Assembly (NCBI GenBank): GCA_041396045.1
Contig: JAWKZI010000008.1
Span: 65,049-129,048, forward strand
Direction of reading: 5' to 3'
DNA from: SHZI01 sp041396045
GTDB taxonomy: Bacteria; Pseudomonadota; Gammaproteobacteria; Steroidobacterales; GCA-2729495
Length of the DNA stretch: 64,000 nucleotides
Below, piece by piece: positions 1 to 7,679 of the stretch. Each line of letters opens with the position of its first letter. Position 1 is the first letter of the stretch. The notes under the pieces are model-generated. The model worked only from the letters and a program-made list of their open reading frames with translations. It did no database searches and had not been told where the DNA came from. The translations under genes were made by a program, and so were the position numbers.

Positions 1-2
1 TT

Positions 3-209
3 GCACCTGCGATATTCCTTTCAGTGATGGGTGGTGGAATCCTGGGGATACGCTATGCCGGCGTACTCGCGGAAGCCATAGGCATTGGTGAGATAGGTCA
101 AGCAGTAATACTTGCGGTGGAAGTTATCGCTGCCGTTACCATAATCGTCACAATCAATACCGCCATGGGAGCACTCATGGGCATTCTGTTCGCACGCGGC
201 ATGCGATAA
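3..209 (+). CDS. Partial membrane protein, C-terminal end only
   Basis: The reading frame is open to the left edge and closes with TAA at 207-209, so only about 68 C-terminal residues are visible. They are very hydrophobic and glycine-rich, with two likely membrane segments: one near the edge with a GGGIL motif, and a second rich in Val, Ile and Ala that ends in a short basic tail (ARGMR). No family is recognised. Function is unknown. The gene runs toward fdxA with about 100 bp between them, so it may or may not share that transcript. Confidence 0.45.
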   Translation, partial: APAIFLSVMGGGILGIRYAGVLAEAIGIGEIGQAVILAVEVIAAVTIIVTINTAMGALMGILFARGMR

Positions 210-307
210 GGGTATTCCACGATCCCCTGGCGGGCAGAATGGGGCACATAGTAAATCCATGGTCGGACAGCAGACAGCTTTGGCGGTCGGTTTCCTGAAC
301 GTGAGGC

Positions 308-637
308 ATGAAGATGCCCTTTGTCGTTACTGAAAACTGCATCAACTGCAAGCACACGTATTGTGCTGATGTCTGCCCTGTTGATGCCTTTCGCGAGGGT
401 CCGAACTTTCTGGTAATTGACCCGGACGAGTGCATAGATTGCGCCATCTGTGAACCCGCGTGCATTGTGGGAGCCATCATGGAGGAGCGGGATGTTCCGG
501 CGGATCAGAAGACCTTCATCCGCATCAATGCAGAGTTGGCCGCCGTCTGGCCAATGATCGGTCACGGCATACCGCCTCCACCAGATGCGGAAGAGTGGGA
601 GGGCGTACCCGGCAAGCTGGCATTGCTCGAGCGCTGA
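308..637 (+). CDS. fdxA: 7Fe ferredoxin (FdxA type, 3Fe-4S/4Fe-4S)
   Basis: Small electron carrier of 109 residues, the usual size of the FdxA family. Two cluster motifs lie in the first 55 residues: C11-x2-C14-x4-C19-x3-C23-P and C42-x2-C45-x2-C48-x3-C52. In this family C11, C19 and C52 bind the 3Fe-4S cluster, and C23 with C42, C45 and C48 binds the 4Fe-4S cluster. The conserved GPNFLVIDPDECIDC stretch links them, and an acidic tail follows. It should act in the cytoplasm; the redox partner is not given by context. ATG 308 is used, but ATG 314 is possible. It converges on the repeat-protein gene ending at 648. Confidence 0.93.
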   Translation: MKMPFVVTENCINCKHTYCADVCPVDAFREGPNFLVIDPDECIDCAICEPACIVGAIMEERDVPADQKTFIRINAELAAVWPMIGHGIPPPPDAEEWEGVPGKLALLER

Positions 638-647
638 CTAGCCGGGA

Positions 648-1220
648 TCAGTCGTAAAAACCCGAACCATCTGTTCGGTAAATTCTGGATTCCTTGAGTT
701 CACCATTCTCATCGAAGTATTCCCACCTGCCTTCCCGCTTGTGGAAGACGAAACTTCCGCGCTTCTTCAGCTGGCCGTTCTCGTGGTAGAACTCCCAGGG
801 ACCTTCGAGCTGTCGATCCTTGTAGAAGCCTTTCTCCGCCAATTGGCCATTCGGGTGGAACTTCTCGAACAGGCCGTCCAGCTCACCATCCTTGTAGGTC
901 AGTCGTTCGCTCAGGCGTCCGCTTGGGTAATACCGCTCAAAAATACCGCAGGGCTTGCCGTCTATGGAGTGTCCTTTGAGTTTTAATCGCCCGTTGTCGT
1001 GATACAGCTCCCAGGCGCCATGCCGTTCGCCGTTTCTGTAGGTTCCCCGGAATTCGAGCTGGCCATTCTCATGAAAAAACTCCCAGGGGCCATCCTGTTT
1101 TCCGTTCTTGTAACTGCCCCTGAACTCGAGCTTGCCATCCTTTCGGTGCCACTCCGTCGGGCCATCCGGGCGTTTGAATCGTGATCGCAACTGGGCAATG
1201 AAAAAGATGAGCTTGATCAT
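648..1220 (-). CDS. YwqK/MORN-like repeat protein (shorter paralogue)
   Basis: A 190-residue protein built almost wholly from imperfect repeats of about 23-24 residues. Each has the pattern G-x-W/Y-E-x-(Y/F)-H/D-x-NG-x-L-x-x-(K/R)-G-x-(Y/F)-x-(D/N)G, which is the YwqK antitoxin-repeat family related to MORN repeats. About six repeats are visible after a short hydrophobic start (IKLIFFIAQ). Such repeats form extended beta-hairpin scaffolds; in Bacillus YwqK is linked to a toxin locus, but no toxin is seen here. It lies 17 bp after a longer paralogue, so both are probably co-transcribed and arose by duplication. No catalytic residues are evident and the function is unknown. Confidence 0.8.
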   Translation of the reverse strand: MIKLIFFIAQLRSRFKRPDGPTEWHRKDGKLEFRGSYKNGKQDGPWEFFHENGQLEFRGTYRNGERHGAWELYHDNGRLKLKGHSIDGKPCGIFERYYPSGRLSERLTYKDGELDGLFEKFHPNGQLAEKGFYKDRQLEGPWEFYHENGQLKKRGSFVFHKREGRWEYFDENGELKESRIYRTDGSGFYD

Positions 1221-1237
1221 GGCCTGCTCACATTTCT

Positions 1238-1957
1238 CTAGTGGTTGGCGCCGTCCTTGAAGGTACCCGCTTCCGTCACTCGACCGTCTTCATCGTATAG
1301 CTCGTAGCGGCCATCGAGCATGCCACCCCGGAAATTTCCCCTGGTTTTCAGTCTTCCCTGCTCATCGTACAACTCGTAAAGACCGTCCCGCTTCCCGTTG
1401 TGATAGTGCTCTCTTACCTGCAATTGGCCATTCTCATGAAACGACTCCAGCAAACCCACTCTCTGGTCATCGCTGTAGGTGCCTGTTTCCGCCGGTTGAC
1501 CATTCGCATGGAACTTCTGCCACGGGCCCGTTTTCTTGCCGTTGGCAAAGGCCCCTCTGGATTCCAGCTGGCCGTTCGCATGGTACGACTCGTAAGGGCC
1601 GTCTCGCTGATCGTCCTTGTGAGTCCCCCGGGATCTCAACTGCCCGTTGCTGTAGAACGCTTCAAAGGGACCGTTGCGTTCGCCGTCAATGAAGTTTCCG
1701 CGGGATCGTAACTGTTCGTTGTCATAGTAGAGCGCCCACGGCCCGTTCTTTTTCCCGTCCTTGTACGACTGCCTTTCCCGCAATCGTCCATTCTTGTGAA
1801 ACGATTCCTGCAGGTCGTCCGACTTGCCATCACCTGGAATTGCCGCGGGCGCCGGTTGCTTGCTTTCGCAATTGAGGTCCCCGATTCCGCCGTGACCGGC
1901 TTCCGGCGACCGGTTCTTCGTGCTCGAACTGAACCAGGACAAAATTCTGGACTTCAT
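1238..1957 (-). CDS. YwqK/MORN-like repeat protein (longer paralogue)
   Basis: From ATG 1957 the protein has 239 residues. A TTG 66 bp upstream would add 22 residues but has no ribosome-binding site. After a low-complexity stretch of about 50 residues come roughly seven YwqK-type repeats ending in NGxL-x-x-RG-x-(Y/F) signatures, for example around FYSNGQLRSRG and YHANGQLESRG. It is transcribed away from the nod gene and just before the shorter paralogue, so the pair looks like a two-gene operon. The architecture suggests binding or scaffolding. No signal peptide is convincing and the function is unknown. Confidence 0.78.
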   Translation of the reverse strand: MKSRILSWFSSSTKNRSPEAGHGGIGDLNCESKQPAPAAIPGDGKSDDLQESFHKNGRLRERQSYKDGKKNGPWALYYDNEQLRSRGNFIDGERNGPFEAFYSNGQLRSRGTHKDDQRDGPYESYHANGQLESRGAFANGKKTGPWQKFHANGQPAETGTYSDDQRVGLLESFHENGQLQVREHYHNGKRDGLYELYDEQGRLKTRGNFRGGMLDGRYELYDEDGRVTEAGTFKDGANH

Positions 1958-2074
1958 TGCGCGCAGCCTGTCAGGCGTCTGTGCCAGAGATCCAATTCTT
2001 GGGAGGAAGACCAGCCGGGTCAAGAGTGCTAGGTGGAATCACTAATCTGGCCTCTCACCAGAAACTGCCTGAAC

Positions 2075-2088
2075 TTGATTTAGATCAT
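2075..2088. promoter_or_regulatory. FNR/ANR box in the nod promoter
   Basis: TTGATttagATCAT matches nine of the ten defined bases of the FNR consensus TTGAT-N4-ATCAA. Its centre is about 90 bp before the nod start codon, in the divergent gap between the repeat-protein operon and nod. If FNR activates from the usual -41.5 position, transcription would start near 2123. The regulator gene about 5 kb away (6762-7565) has the E-x-x-S-R recognition helix that reads this sequence. The -10 element is not clear. Confidence 0.72.
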
Positions 2089-2171
2089 GTGGCACTTGCG
2101 AAATCACGATCAACCTTACAGTCACAGAACGTTGGCCTGTTTCTGGAAGACATAACCAGGAGTCACTGACC

Positions 2172-4586
2172 ATGAACACAACATCCGCCGCGAGTTCCAG
2201 CAGCCCCAATCTCGCCATGTGGCTGCTGAACAAGAAGAACTGGTTCACTCATTTTTTGATCGTGGCTGTAATAAGTATTGCGGGCCTCGTGTATCTGGGC
2301 ACCCAGACCTACTCGGGTGCCCCGCCGCTGGTGGATTTTGTTTCACCAACCGGTCAAACAGTGATTTCCGAGGCTCAAATCAAACGCGGCAAGGAGCTGT
2401 TTCACCTCCGCGGCCTGATGCTCTACGGCTCCTTCTGGGGCGACGGCGCAGAGCGGGGACCGGACTTTACTGCTGATGCCCTGCACCGGACTGTTGTGGC
2501 CATGAGGACCTACTACGCCAATGAAATGATGGCTCACAATGGTATCGCCAGCCTCCCGGACTATGAGAGGGACGCGATCGGTCAGCGCGTAATCCGCGAT
2601 CTGCACAACAACACCTATGACGAGCAGGCCGGCCAGATCGTGCTCAATGACGCGCAGATTTATGCGTTTGAGGAGCTCAATACGCATTATTCGAGAATGT
2701 TCACAGACCCTACGTATCCCGACAGAATGGATCCGCAGAACCAGGTTTCAGGGGAAGACAACCTGCGCGCGGTCACTGCATTCTTCTTCTGGGGAGGCTG
2801 GGTCTCTGCGGCAAATCGACCCGGTGAGAAGTACAGCTACACCCACAACTGGCCGTACGATCCAGAGGCCGGCAATACCGCCACCAGCGCTACTTTCATC
2901 TGGACATTCATATCGATATTCGCGCTGTGGATTGGCATCAGCGTTGTTCTTTACGTGTACGGCCAGATGAAGGAACAGCCAGTTGACGTCTTCGAGGCCA
3001 GTGGTGGCGTAAACGGGCATTCGCTGACGACCTCTGATCTTGAGAATGGCTATGTACGCCCCACCCAACGGGCTACCTACAAGTTTTTCCTGTTGGCAGT
3101 TATCGTTTTTGGAGTGCAGGTGCTCGGCGGAATCATCAGTGCCACGGATTTCATTCGTCCGTTCGGCATCAATCTGAACGAACTGATTCCGTTTACTGTT
3201 TCGCGCAGCTACCACGCCATACTGCAGATCTTCTGGTTCTTCATGTGCTGGGTGGGTTACACAATCTTTTTCCTGCCTCGGCTGACCAAGGTCCCGAAAG
3301 GACAGAAGACCCTGATCAACCTGCTGTTCTTCATCTCCTGTGTCGTGGCAGTGGGAACCGTGGCGGGCATCTATACCGGGCAGAGGGGCTGGATAAACGA
3401 CGAACTCTCCTACTGGTTTGGCAGCCAGGGTTGGGAATTCATTGAACTGGGCCGCTTCTTCCAGCTGCTCCTTCTGGGCGCCTTCACCCTGTGGATCTTC
3501 ATCATCTATCGGGGCGTGAAAGCCTGGCTGAGCAAGAAGAACTTCTGGTCTGTTCCGGCCTGGCTCCTCTGGGGCAGTGGTGTGATGGTGCTCTTCCTGT
3601 TCTTCGGCATCTTCATGACGCCGGAGGACAACTTCGCCATCTCCGACTACTGGCGCTGGATGGTGGTCCATATGTGGGTGGAGGTCACCTTCGAGGTGTT
3701 CACCACTGTCATCGTGGCCTACCTGCTCGTACAGATGGGGCTGGTCACGCGACTGATGGCCGAGCGGATCATCTTTCTGGCCGTCATGCTCTTTCTGGTC
3801 ACCGCGCTGAATGGCATCTCCCACAACTTCTACTGGATTGCCAAACCGACCGGGATCATTGCAGTTGGCAGCGTTTTCTCTACCCTGCAGGTTCTGCCAC
3901 TGCTTCTGCTCACGCTCGACGCGTGGCAGATGCGCCAGGAAGGCGGAAGAGCGAATGAGTTCCGCATTCAGGGCAAACAGGTTGTCGTGATGGAAGGAGT
4001 CTGGCTGTTTATCCTGGCGGTGAACTTCTGGAACATCTTCGGTGCCGGTGTTTTCGGCTCGCTGATCACCCTGCCACTCGTGAACTACTACGAGCATGCA
4101 ACCTACATGACCGGCAACCATGCACATGCCGCCATGTTCGGGGTGAAGGGCAATATCGCCCTGGCCGGTCTGCTGTTCTGCTGCCAGCATCTGTTCCAGA
4201 AAGCTGCCTGGAATGCGAAGCTGATCAGGACCGTGTTCTGGTCCTTCCAGATCGGTCTTGGGCTGATGATGTTCCTCGACCTGTTCCCGGTGGGCCTGTA
4301 CCAGATATGGCTCGTCGTCACGGAAGGCCTGTGGTATGCACGGTCAACCGAGGTGGTCATGGGACCGGTGTTCGGCACGCTGACCTACCTGCGCGCAATC
4401 GGAGGAGCAATCTTCGTCTTCGGTGGCCTGTTGCCTCTGATCTGGTTCATCCTGTCACGCGGGTTCCGCATGCGGCAGGAAGTGGACGTCGAGACGAACG
4501 AGTGGTCCGACTACCAGAAGGAATACGGCAAGGAGAACGGCAAGGAATGGGCGGCTCAGGAAGAGCCGAAGATCTCGGGCCATTGA
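2172..4586 (+). CDS. nod: Putative nitric oxide dismutase; quinol-type NO reductase (NorB/NorZ) family large subunit
   Basis: An 804-residue inner-membrane haem-copper-superfamily protein of qNOR architecture: an N-terminal membrane anchor (about 25-43), a periplasmic domain (about 50-235), then 12 or more membrane helices. Haem ligands are present: H348, and H650 with H652 in GNHAHAAMFG. FeB ligands H500 and E504 (HMWVE) and H551 are present, but the third FeB ligand is N552, where NO reductases have HH. The Glu of the GSVFSxLE motif is Q573. In the HYYVEPDGF quinol segment of canonical qNOR, His aligns with A324 and Glu with I328, and the Phe position falls in a deletion. These losses are the hallmark of the NOD clade (Methylomirabilis oxyfera, HdN1), proposed to convert 2 NO to N2 and O2. 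AGGAGT lies 8 nt before ATG. Activity is inferred. Confidence 0.82.
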   Translation: MNTTSAASSSSPNLAMWLLNKKNWFTHFLIVAVISIAGLVYLGTQTYSGAPPLVDFVSPTGQTVISEAQIKRGKELFHLRGLMLYGSFWGDGAERGPDFTADALHRTVVAMRTYYANEMMAHNGIASLPDYERDAIGQRVIRDLHNNTYDEQAGQIVLNDAQIYAFEELNTHYSRMFTDPTYPDRMDPQNQVSGEDNLRAVTAFFFWGGWVSAANRPGEKYSYTHNWPYDPEAGNTATSATFIWTFISIFALWIGISVVLYVYGQMKEQPVDVFEASGGVNGHSLTTSDLENGYVRPTQRATYKFFLLAVIVFGVQVLGGIISATDFIRPFGINLNELIPFTVSRSYHAILQIFWFFMCWVGYTIFFLPRLTKVPKGQKTLINLLFFISCVVAVGTVAGIYTGQRGWINDELSYWFGSQGWEFIELGRFFQLLLLGAFTLWIFIIYRGVKAWLSKKNFWSVPAWLLWGSGVMVLFLFFGIFMTPEDNFAISDYWRWMVVHMWVEVTFEVFTTVIVAYLLVQMGLVTRLMAERIIFLAVMLFLVTALNGISHNFYWIAKPTGIIAVGSVFSTLQVLPLLLLTLDAWQMRQEGGRANEFRIQGKQVVVMEGVWLFILAVNFWNIFGAGVFGSLITLPLVNYYEHATYMTGNHAHAAMFGVKGNIALAGLLFCCQHLFQKAAWNAKLIRTVFWSFQIGLGLMMFLDLFPVGLYQIWLVVTEGLWYARSTEVVMGPVFGTLTYLRAIGGAIFVFGGLLPLIWFILSRGFRMRQEVDVETNEWSDYQKEYGKENGKEWAAQEEPKISGH

Positions 4587-4619
4587 TATAGGCCAGTAAC
4601 GCAACTTGCCGAAAGCGGG

Positions 4620-4672
4620 CCGGGCCCTGTGGGGGTTACCCAACTGACTTGGGTGACTCCTCCGGGGCCCGG
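4620..4672. terminator. Inverted repeat between convergent nod and ubiM
   Basis: CCGGGCCC (4620-4627) pairs with GGGCCCGG (4665-4672). Inside it a second stem pairs GTTACCCAA with TTGGGTGAC with one mismatch. The structure lies exactly in the 90-bp gap between two convergent genes. It lacks a T-tract, so it may act as a barrier or mRNA 3' stabiliser rather than a classic intrinsic terminator. Confidence 0.4.
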
Positions 4673-4676
4673 TTCG

Positions 4677-5912
4677 TTATGGGAGGCGGTGGCGCAGTGC
4701 GCGAAGCATGCCCAGGAACGGATAGGTGGCAGCGTCGCTGTCACCGGCCTGGGTCAGGCTGTCAACCAAAGCCCGGCGCAGGGGCCGCAGACCCGCACCA
4801 GCCACCAGGGCCGTGCGACGAACAAGCCGCGCCGGCCGACGATCATCGGTGTACAGACGAGCGATTGCACCGGTTGCGAGGTACAGAGGGCGCGTGGCCC
4901 GGCGCAGGGCACGCGCGTACTGCGCCAACTCCTGTGGACCGCCGATATCCCAGCGCGCCGCTTGCGCCCGATGAATGGCCCCGGCCAGCAGATCCTTACC
5001 AAGCAGGCCAAAATTGAATCCATGTGCGGTGAACGGGTGCATACCGACCGCAGCATCGCCAACCAGCGCGAAGCGTTCCGCGGTAAAGGTCCGCGCATAA
5101 ACAGCAACCAGCGGATAGGCGTGGCGGGTACTGGCGAGACGCATCCAGCCGAGGCGCCGATGGAAACGGGCCTCAATGGCAGCGTCGAATTCGGCTTCTG
5201 GTGCCTCCATCAAGGTGCGGATGGCTACAGGCGGCAGGGTGATCACCACTGACGACTGATGCCCGGACAGAGGCAGTAGCGCCAAAGTCTGACCTTGACC
5301 GAACCATTCCCAGGCAACCTGATCATGTGCCTGCTCGTGGTCCATGCGGCAAACCATCATGGTCTTGCCGAAGTCATGGCTATCAGCGGCAATGCCCATG
5401 GCGCGGCGGCTTTCGGAAAACCGGCTGTCGGCCGCCACGACCAGACGCGCCGTCATTGACCGGCCATCGGCCAGACCTACCCGCGACAGATTGCGGCCCG
5501 GCTCAATACTGCTGACCCGTTGCCCGCATATCAGCGTCAGGTTGTCCTGGGCCAGCGTCGCGGCAAAGGCGGCACGCCGGATTTCCTGATTGGCCACCAG
5601 AAACCCCAACTGCGACCGGTGGCTATCGGTGTGCTCCAGCGACATGCGCAACGGCACATTGCCGTCCATGACCAGCGCGTCACGCAGTACGTGGATCCGG
5701 TCCGGGGGGATACGTTCCCAAATACCCAACTGCCGCAGCAGATGGATGCTGTGATGGGTTAACGCGATCTCCCGACCATCGAAGTCAGGATCTCCGAGGC
5801 TGGCCACATCCCGACTCTCCAGGAGCGCCACGGAGAGCCCACTGCCAGACAGCGACCGTGCAAAGCACAGGCCGGCCGGTCCGGCACCGATAACGATGAT
5901 GTCGAAATTCAT
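4677..5912 (-). CDS. ubiM: UbiH/COQ6-family FAD monooxygenase, likely UbiM ubiquinone hydroxylase
   Basis: A 411-residue flavoprotein hydroxylase. The N-terminal FAD-binding GAGPAG motif (residues 8-13) follows a hydrophobic beta strand. The second FAD motif (ALVGDAAVGMHPFTAHGFN) lies near residue 290. The early stretch DPDFDGREIALTHHS resembles the UbiM branch of O2-dependent ubiquinone ring hydroxylases more than UbiH or UbiF. It should act at the membrane face with other Ubi proteins, using O2 and a reductant. It follows the RIC gene by about 70 bp on the same strand, so FNR control by read-through is possible. An O2-requiring quinone enzyme beside a presumed O2-producing NOD is notable. 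Subfamily assignment is less sure than family. Confidence 0.82.
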   Translation of the reverse strand: MNFDIIVIGAGPAGLCFARSLSGSGLSVALLESRDVASLGDPDFDGREIALTHHSIHLLRQLGIWERIPPDRIHVLRDALVMDGNVPLRMSLEHTDSHRSQLGFLVANQEIRRAAFAATLAQDNLTLICGQRVSSIEPGRNLSRVGLADGRSMTARLVVAADSRFSESRRAMGIAADSHDFGKTMMVCRMDHEQAHDQVAWEWFGQGQTLALLPLSGHQSSVVITLPPVAIRTLMEAPEAEFDAAIEARFHRRLGWMRLASTRHAYPLVAVYARTFTAERFALVGDAAVGMHPFTAHGFNFGLLGKDLLAGAIHRAQAARWDIGGPQELAQYARALRRATRPLYLATGAIARLYTDDRRPARLVRRTALVAGAGLRPLRRALVDSLTQAGDSDAATYPFLGMLRALRHRLP

Positions 5913-5984
5913 GGGACATGACTTCCCGGCTTCAGCTCCGGCTCGTCAGCAGAGCTGATCACCTCAGGCGGCAAACGGGTTCTG

Positions 5985-6725
5985 TCAGCCCGCCGCTGCG
6001 GCCCGCGACCCGCGCTGCGCCGCCAAAGCCCGGGGAAACAGTACTTTGTCTTCCTTGTACATGTGCGCCAGCAAATCCTGGTCAAACGCAGCCAGCCGTT
6101 CGAGCAACTCGCGCCAGGCACCGCTGATTCCGTCGGTCGGCAGGTAATTGTTGGTCAGCTTCCGCATCTTCAGCAGGGTCTTTACCGTCAGCTCGTGCTC
6201 ATTTTCCATGCAGGCAATGGGACCGCCCACCGATCCACCGCAACGGGTTGGCGTAACTGCGTGATTCGTCGCGAGTTCACGAATCATCGAAAACAGTGAC
6301 TCCTCCTCATGGAGCATGTGCGTATCAAGTTCAACCGCGATACGTTGCATCTCCTCGTCGAGCTCTGACAGTTCCTGATTATCTGCATGCGCCACGGCCA
6401 CGGAGTTTGCCAGAGCAGTCAGCTTCGGGAGATTCTCCCGCAGATAGTGGTGATGGGTCTTTTCTACATGCTCAACCAGGCTCGCCAGTGGCATATTCTG
6501 GAATGGCGTAACGTCGATGGGCGGTTTCTCTTCGGGAACGTTGGCCGACTCCAGCATCATCAGGAGCATCCCCGGATTGAATCCGAAGGTCCAGCACAAC
6601 TCCCCCAACATCACATCGGTGTCATCACCATCGTGGTACAGCCCCGTCGACCGCAATGCATTGATAACGCCCGGAGGGCCACTTTGCAGTTCCGATATCT
6701 TCGTGTGAGCGGTCAGTGTCAACAT
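5985..6725 (-). CDS. Iron-sulfur cluster repair di-iron protein (RIC; YtfE/ScdA/NorA family)
   Basis: About 246 residues. The N-terminal ScdA_N-like domain (about 1-60) is followed by a hemerythrin-like four-helix domain with the expected His/Glu pattern: THHHYLREN, DTHMLHEEE, MENEHE and AHMYKEDKVLFP. Such proteins repair Fe-S clusters damaged by NO or peroxide, in the cytoplasm. The Cys pair usual in the N-terminal domain is not obvious. ATG 6725 is preferred over ATG 6731 because AAGGA then sits 7 nt upstream instead of 1. The gene begins 36 bp after the FNR regulator stop, so the two are likely one operon, which fits a nitrosative-stress role next to nod. Confidence 0.88.
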   Translation of the reverse strand: MLTLTAHTKISELQSGPPGVINALRSTGLYHDGDDTDVMLGELCWTFGFNPGMLLMMLESANVPEEKPPIDVTPFQNMPLASLVEHVEKTHHHYLRENLPKLTALANSVAVAHADNQELSELDEEMQRIAVELDTHMLHEEESLFSMIRELATNHAVTPTRCGGSVGGPIACMENEHELTVKTLLKMRKLTNNYLPTDGISGAWRELLERLAAFDQDLLAHMYKEDKVLFPRALAAQRGSRAAAAG

Positions 6726-6761
6726 GGTCATGTCCTTCTGTTCGGGATTGCTTCGTGGCTG

Positions 6762-7565
6762 CTACGACACATCGTGACGGCGGCCGCAGCGCGCATACGG
6801 ATTCATGCAGGCAGCGCGTTCGGCGAGCCCCTCCACGTCAAGCAGCGTGATGCGTTTTCGGTCGGCCTTCACGAGACCCTTTTTCTGGAATCTTGCAAGG
6901 ATGCGACTCAGGGTTTCAGGCGAGAGTCTGAGGTAATTGGCGATATCCTGGCGGGCCATGGCGAGTTCCAGATCGGTGGATTCAGTATTGGTCTGGCGCG
7001 CTGCGACCATGACCAGGAAAGTCGCCAGCCGCTCTTCGGCGCTGAAATCTCCAGCCAAAGCGGAGTAACCGAGGACTTCGCGACTGAACAACCGGAATAT
7101 CTGTGTCTGGAGTTCCGGAATCTTCTGGGCCATCAACGTCAACGTCGCGTACGGCAAAACACAAACCCTGCTGACGGCCAGCGCGATACAGCTCGACGGA
7201 TGCCTTGCCGGATAGATCGCGTCAATGCCCATGATCTCGCCACAAAAGTGGAATGAAGTGATGTGCTCGCGGCCCTCGTTGTCCACCATATAACTCTTCA
7301 AGGAACCGGCTTGAACCGCATACAGTGAACGGACTGAATCACCCGCACGAAACAGATGCTCGCCAGGAGCCAGCGATCGGCAACGTTGCAAGCCGCGTTC
7401 AAATTGCTGAACCTGGTCCGGAGTCAGCAAGCCGGGCAGGCATTGCGACGCGTGCTGGCAGCTACGGCACGACTGACAGGCAGTCTCGCTGCGGACCGCG
7501 CCATCCTGATAGTTGGTTGTACGCCTGACTGGCTTTGTCACAGTCGTGTGATGCGTCAGAATCAA
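6762..7565 (-). CDS. fnr: FNR/ANR-type oxygen-sensing transcription regulator (Crp/Fnr family)
   Basis: 267 residues. Cysteines C33-x2-C36-x5-C42 reproduce the spacing of the N-terminal 4Fe-4S ligands of E. coli FNR, and C135 (SRVCVLPY) matches its fourth ligand; C30 is extra. A cNMP-fold domain (about 60-150), a dimerisation helix and a C-terminal HTH follow. The recognition helix has E217-T-L-S220-R221, the FNR signature that reads TTGAT-N4-ATCAA. The start is TTG, supported by GGAGGA 10 nt upstream; no ATG fits. It probably controls nod, whose promoter carries such a box, and it is co-transcribed with RIC. The alternative is a DNR-type NO sensor, but those lack the cluster cysteines. Confidence 0.9.
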   Translation of the reverse strand: MILTHHTTVTKPVRRTTNYQDGAVRSETACQSCRSCQHASQCLPGLLTPDQVQQFERGLQRCRSLAPGEHLFRAGDSVRSLYAVQAGSLKSYMVDNEGREHITSFHFCGEIMGIDAIYPARHPSSCIALAVSRVCVLPYATLTLMAQKIPELQTQIFRLFSREVLGYSALAGDFSAEERLATFLVMVAARQTNTESTDLELAMARQDIANYLRLSPETLSRILARFQKKGLVKADRKRITLLDVEGLAERAACMNPYARCGRRHDVS

Positions 7566-7679
7566 CTTTCGCGATCCTCCAGCTGGAACGTTTCATGGTT
7601 CTTTGACCTGATATCTAAGCCGCGTTCCGGGGAGTCAGGCTATAAGGGTTTCTCCGTAGGCCCTCGTGCAAGGCAAGTT

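Noticed and set aside
648..1957. Toxin-antitoxin module
   Set aside because: Two YwqK-repeat proteins are present but no toxin-like gene lies next to them.
2748..4190. 480-residue open frame on the minus strand inside nod
   Set aside because: It mirrors the nod coding frame, is rich in His, Gln and Glu as expected for an antisense of membrane helices, and has no family resemblance.
2172..4586. Ordinary quinol-dependent NO reductase
   Set aside because: The FeB His-to-Asn and Glu-to-Gln changes and the missing quinol residues argue against it, although annotation pipelines will name it so.
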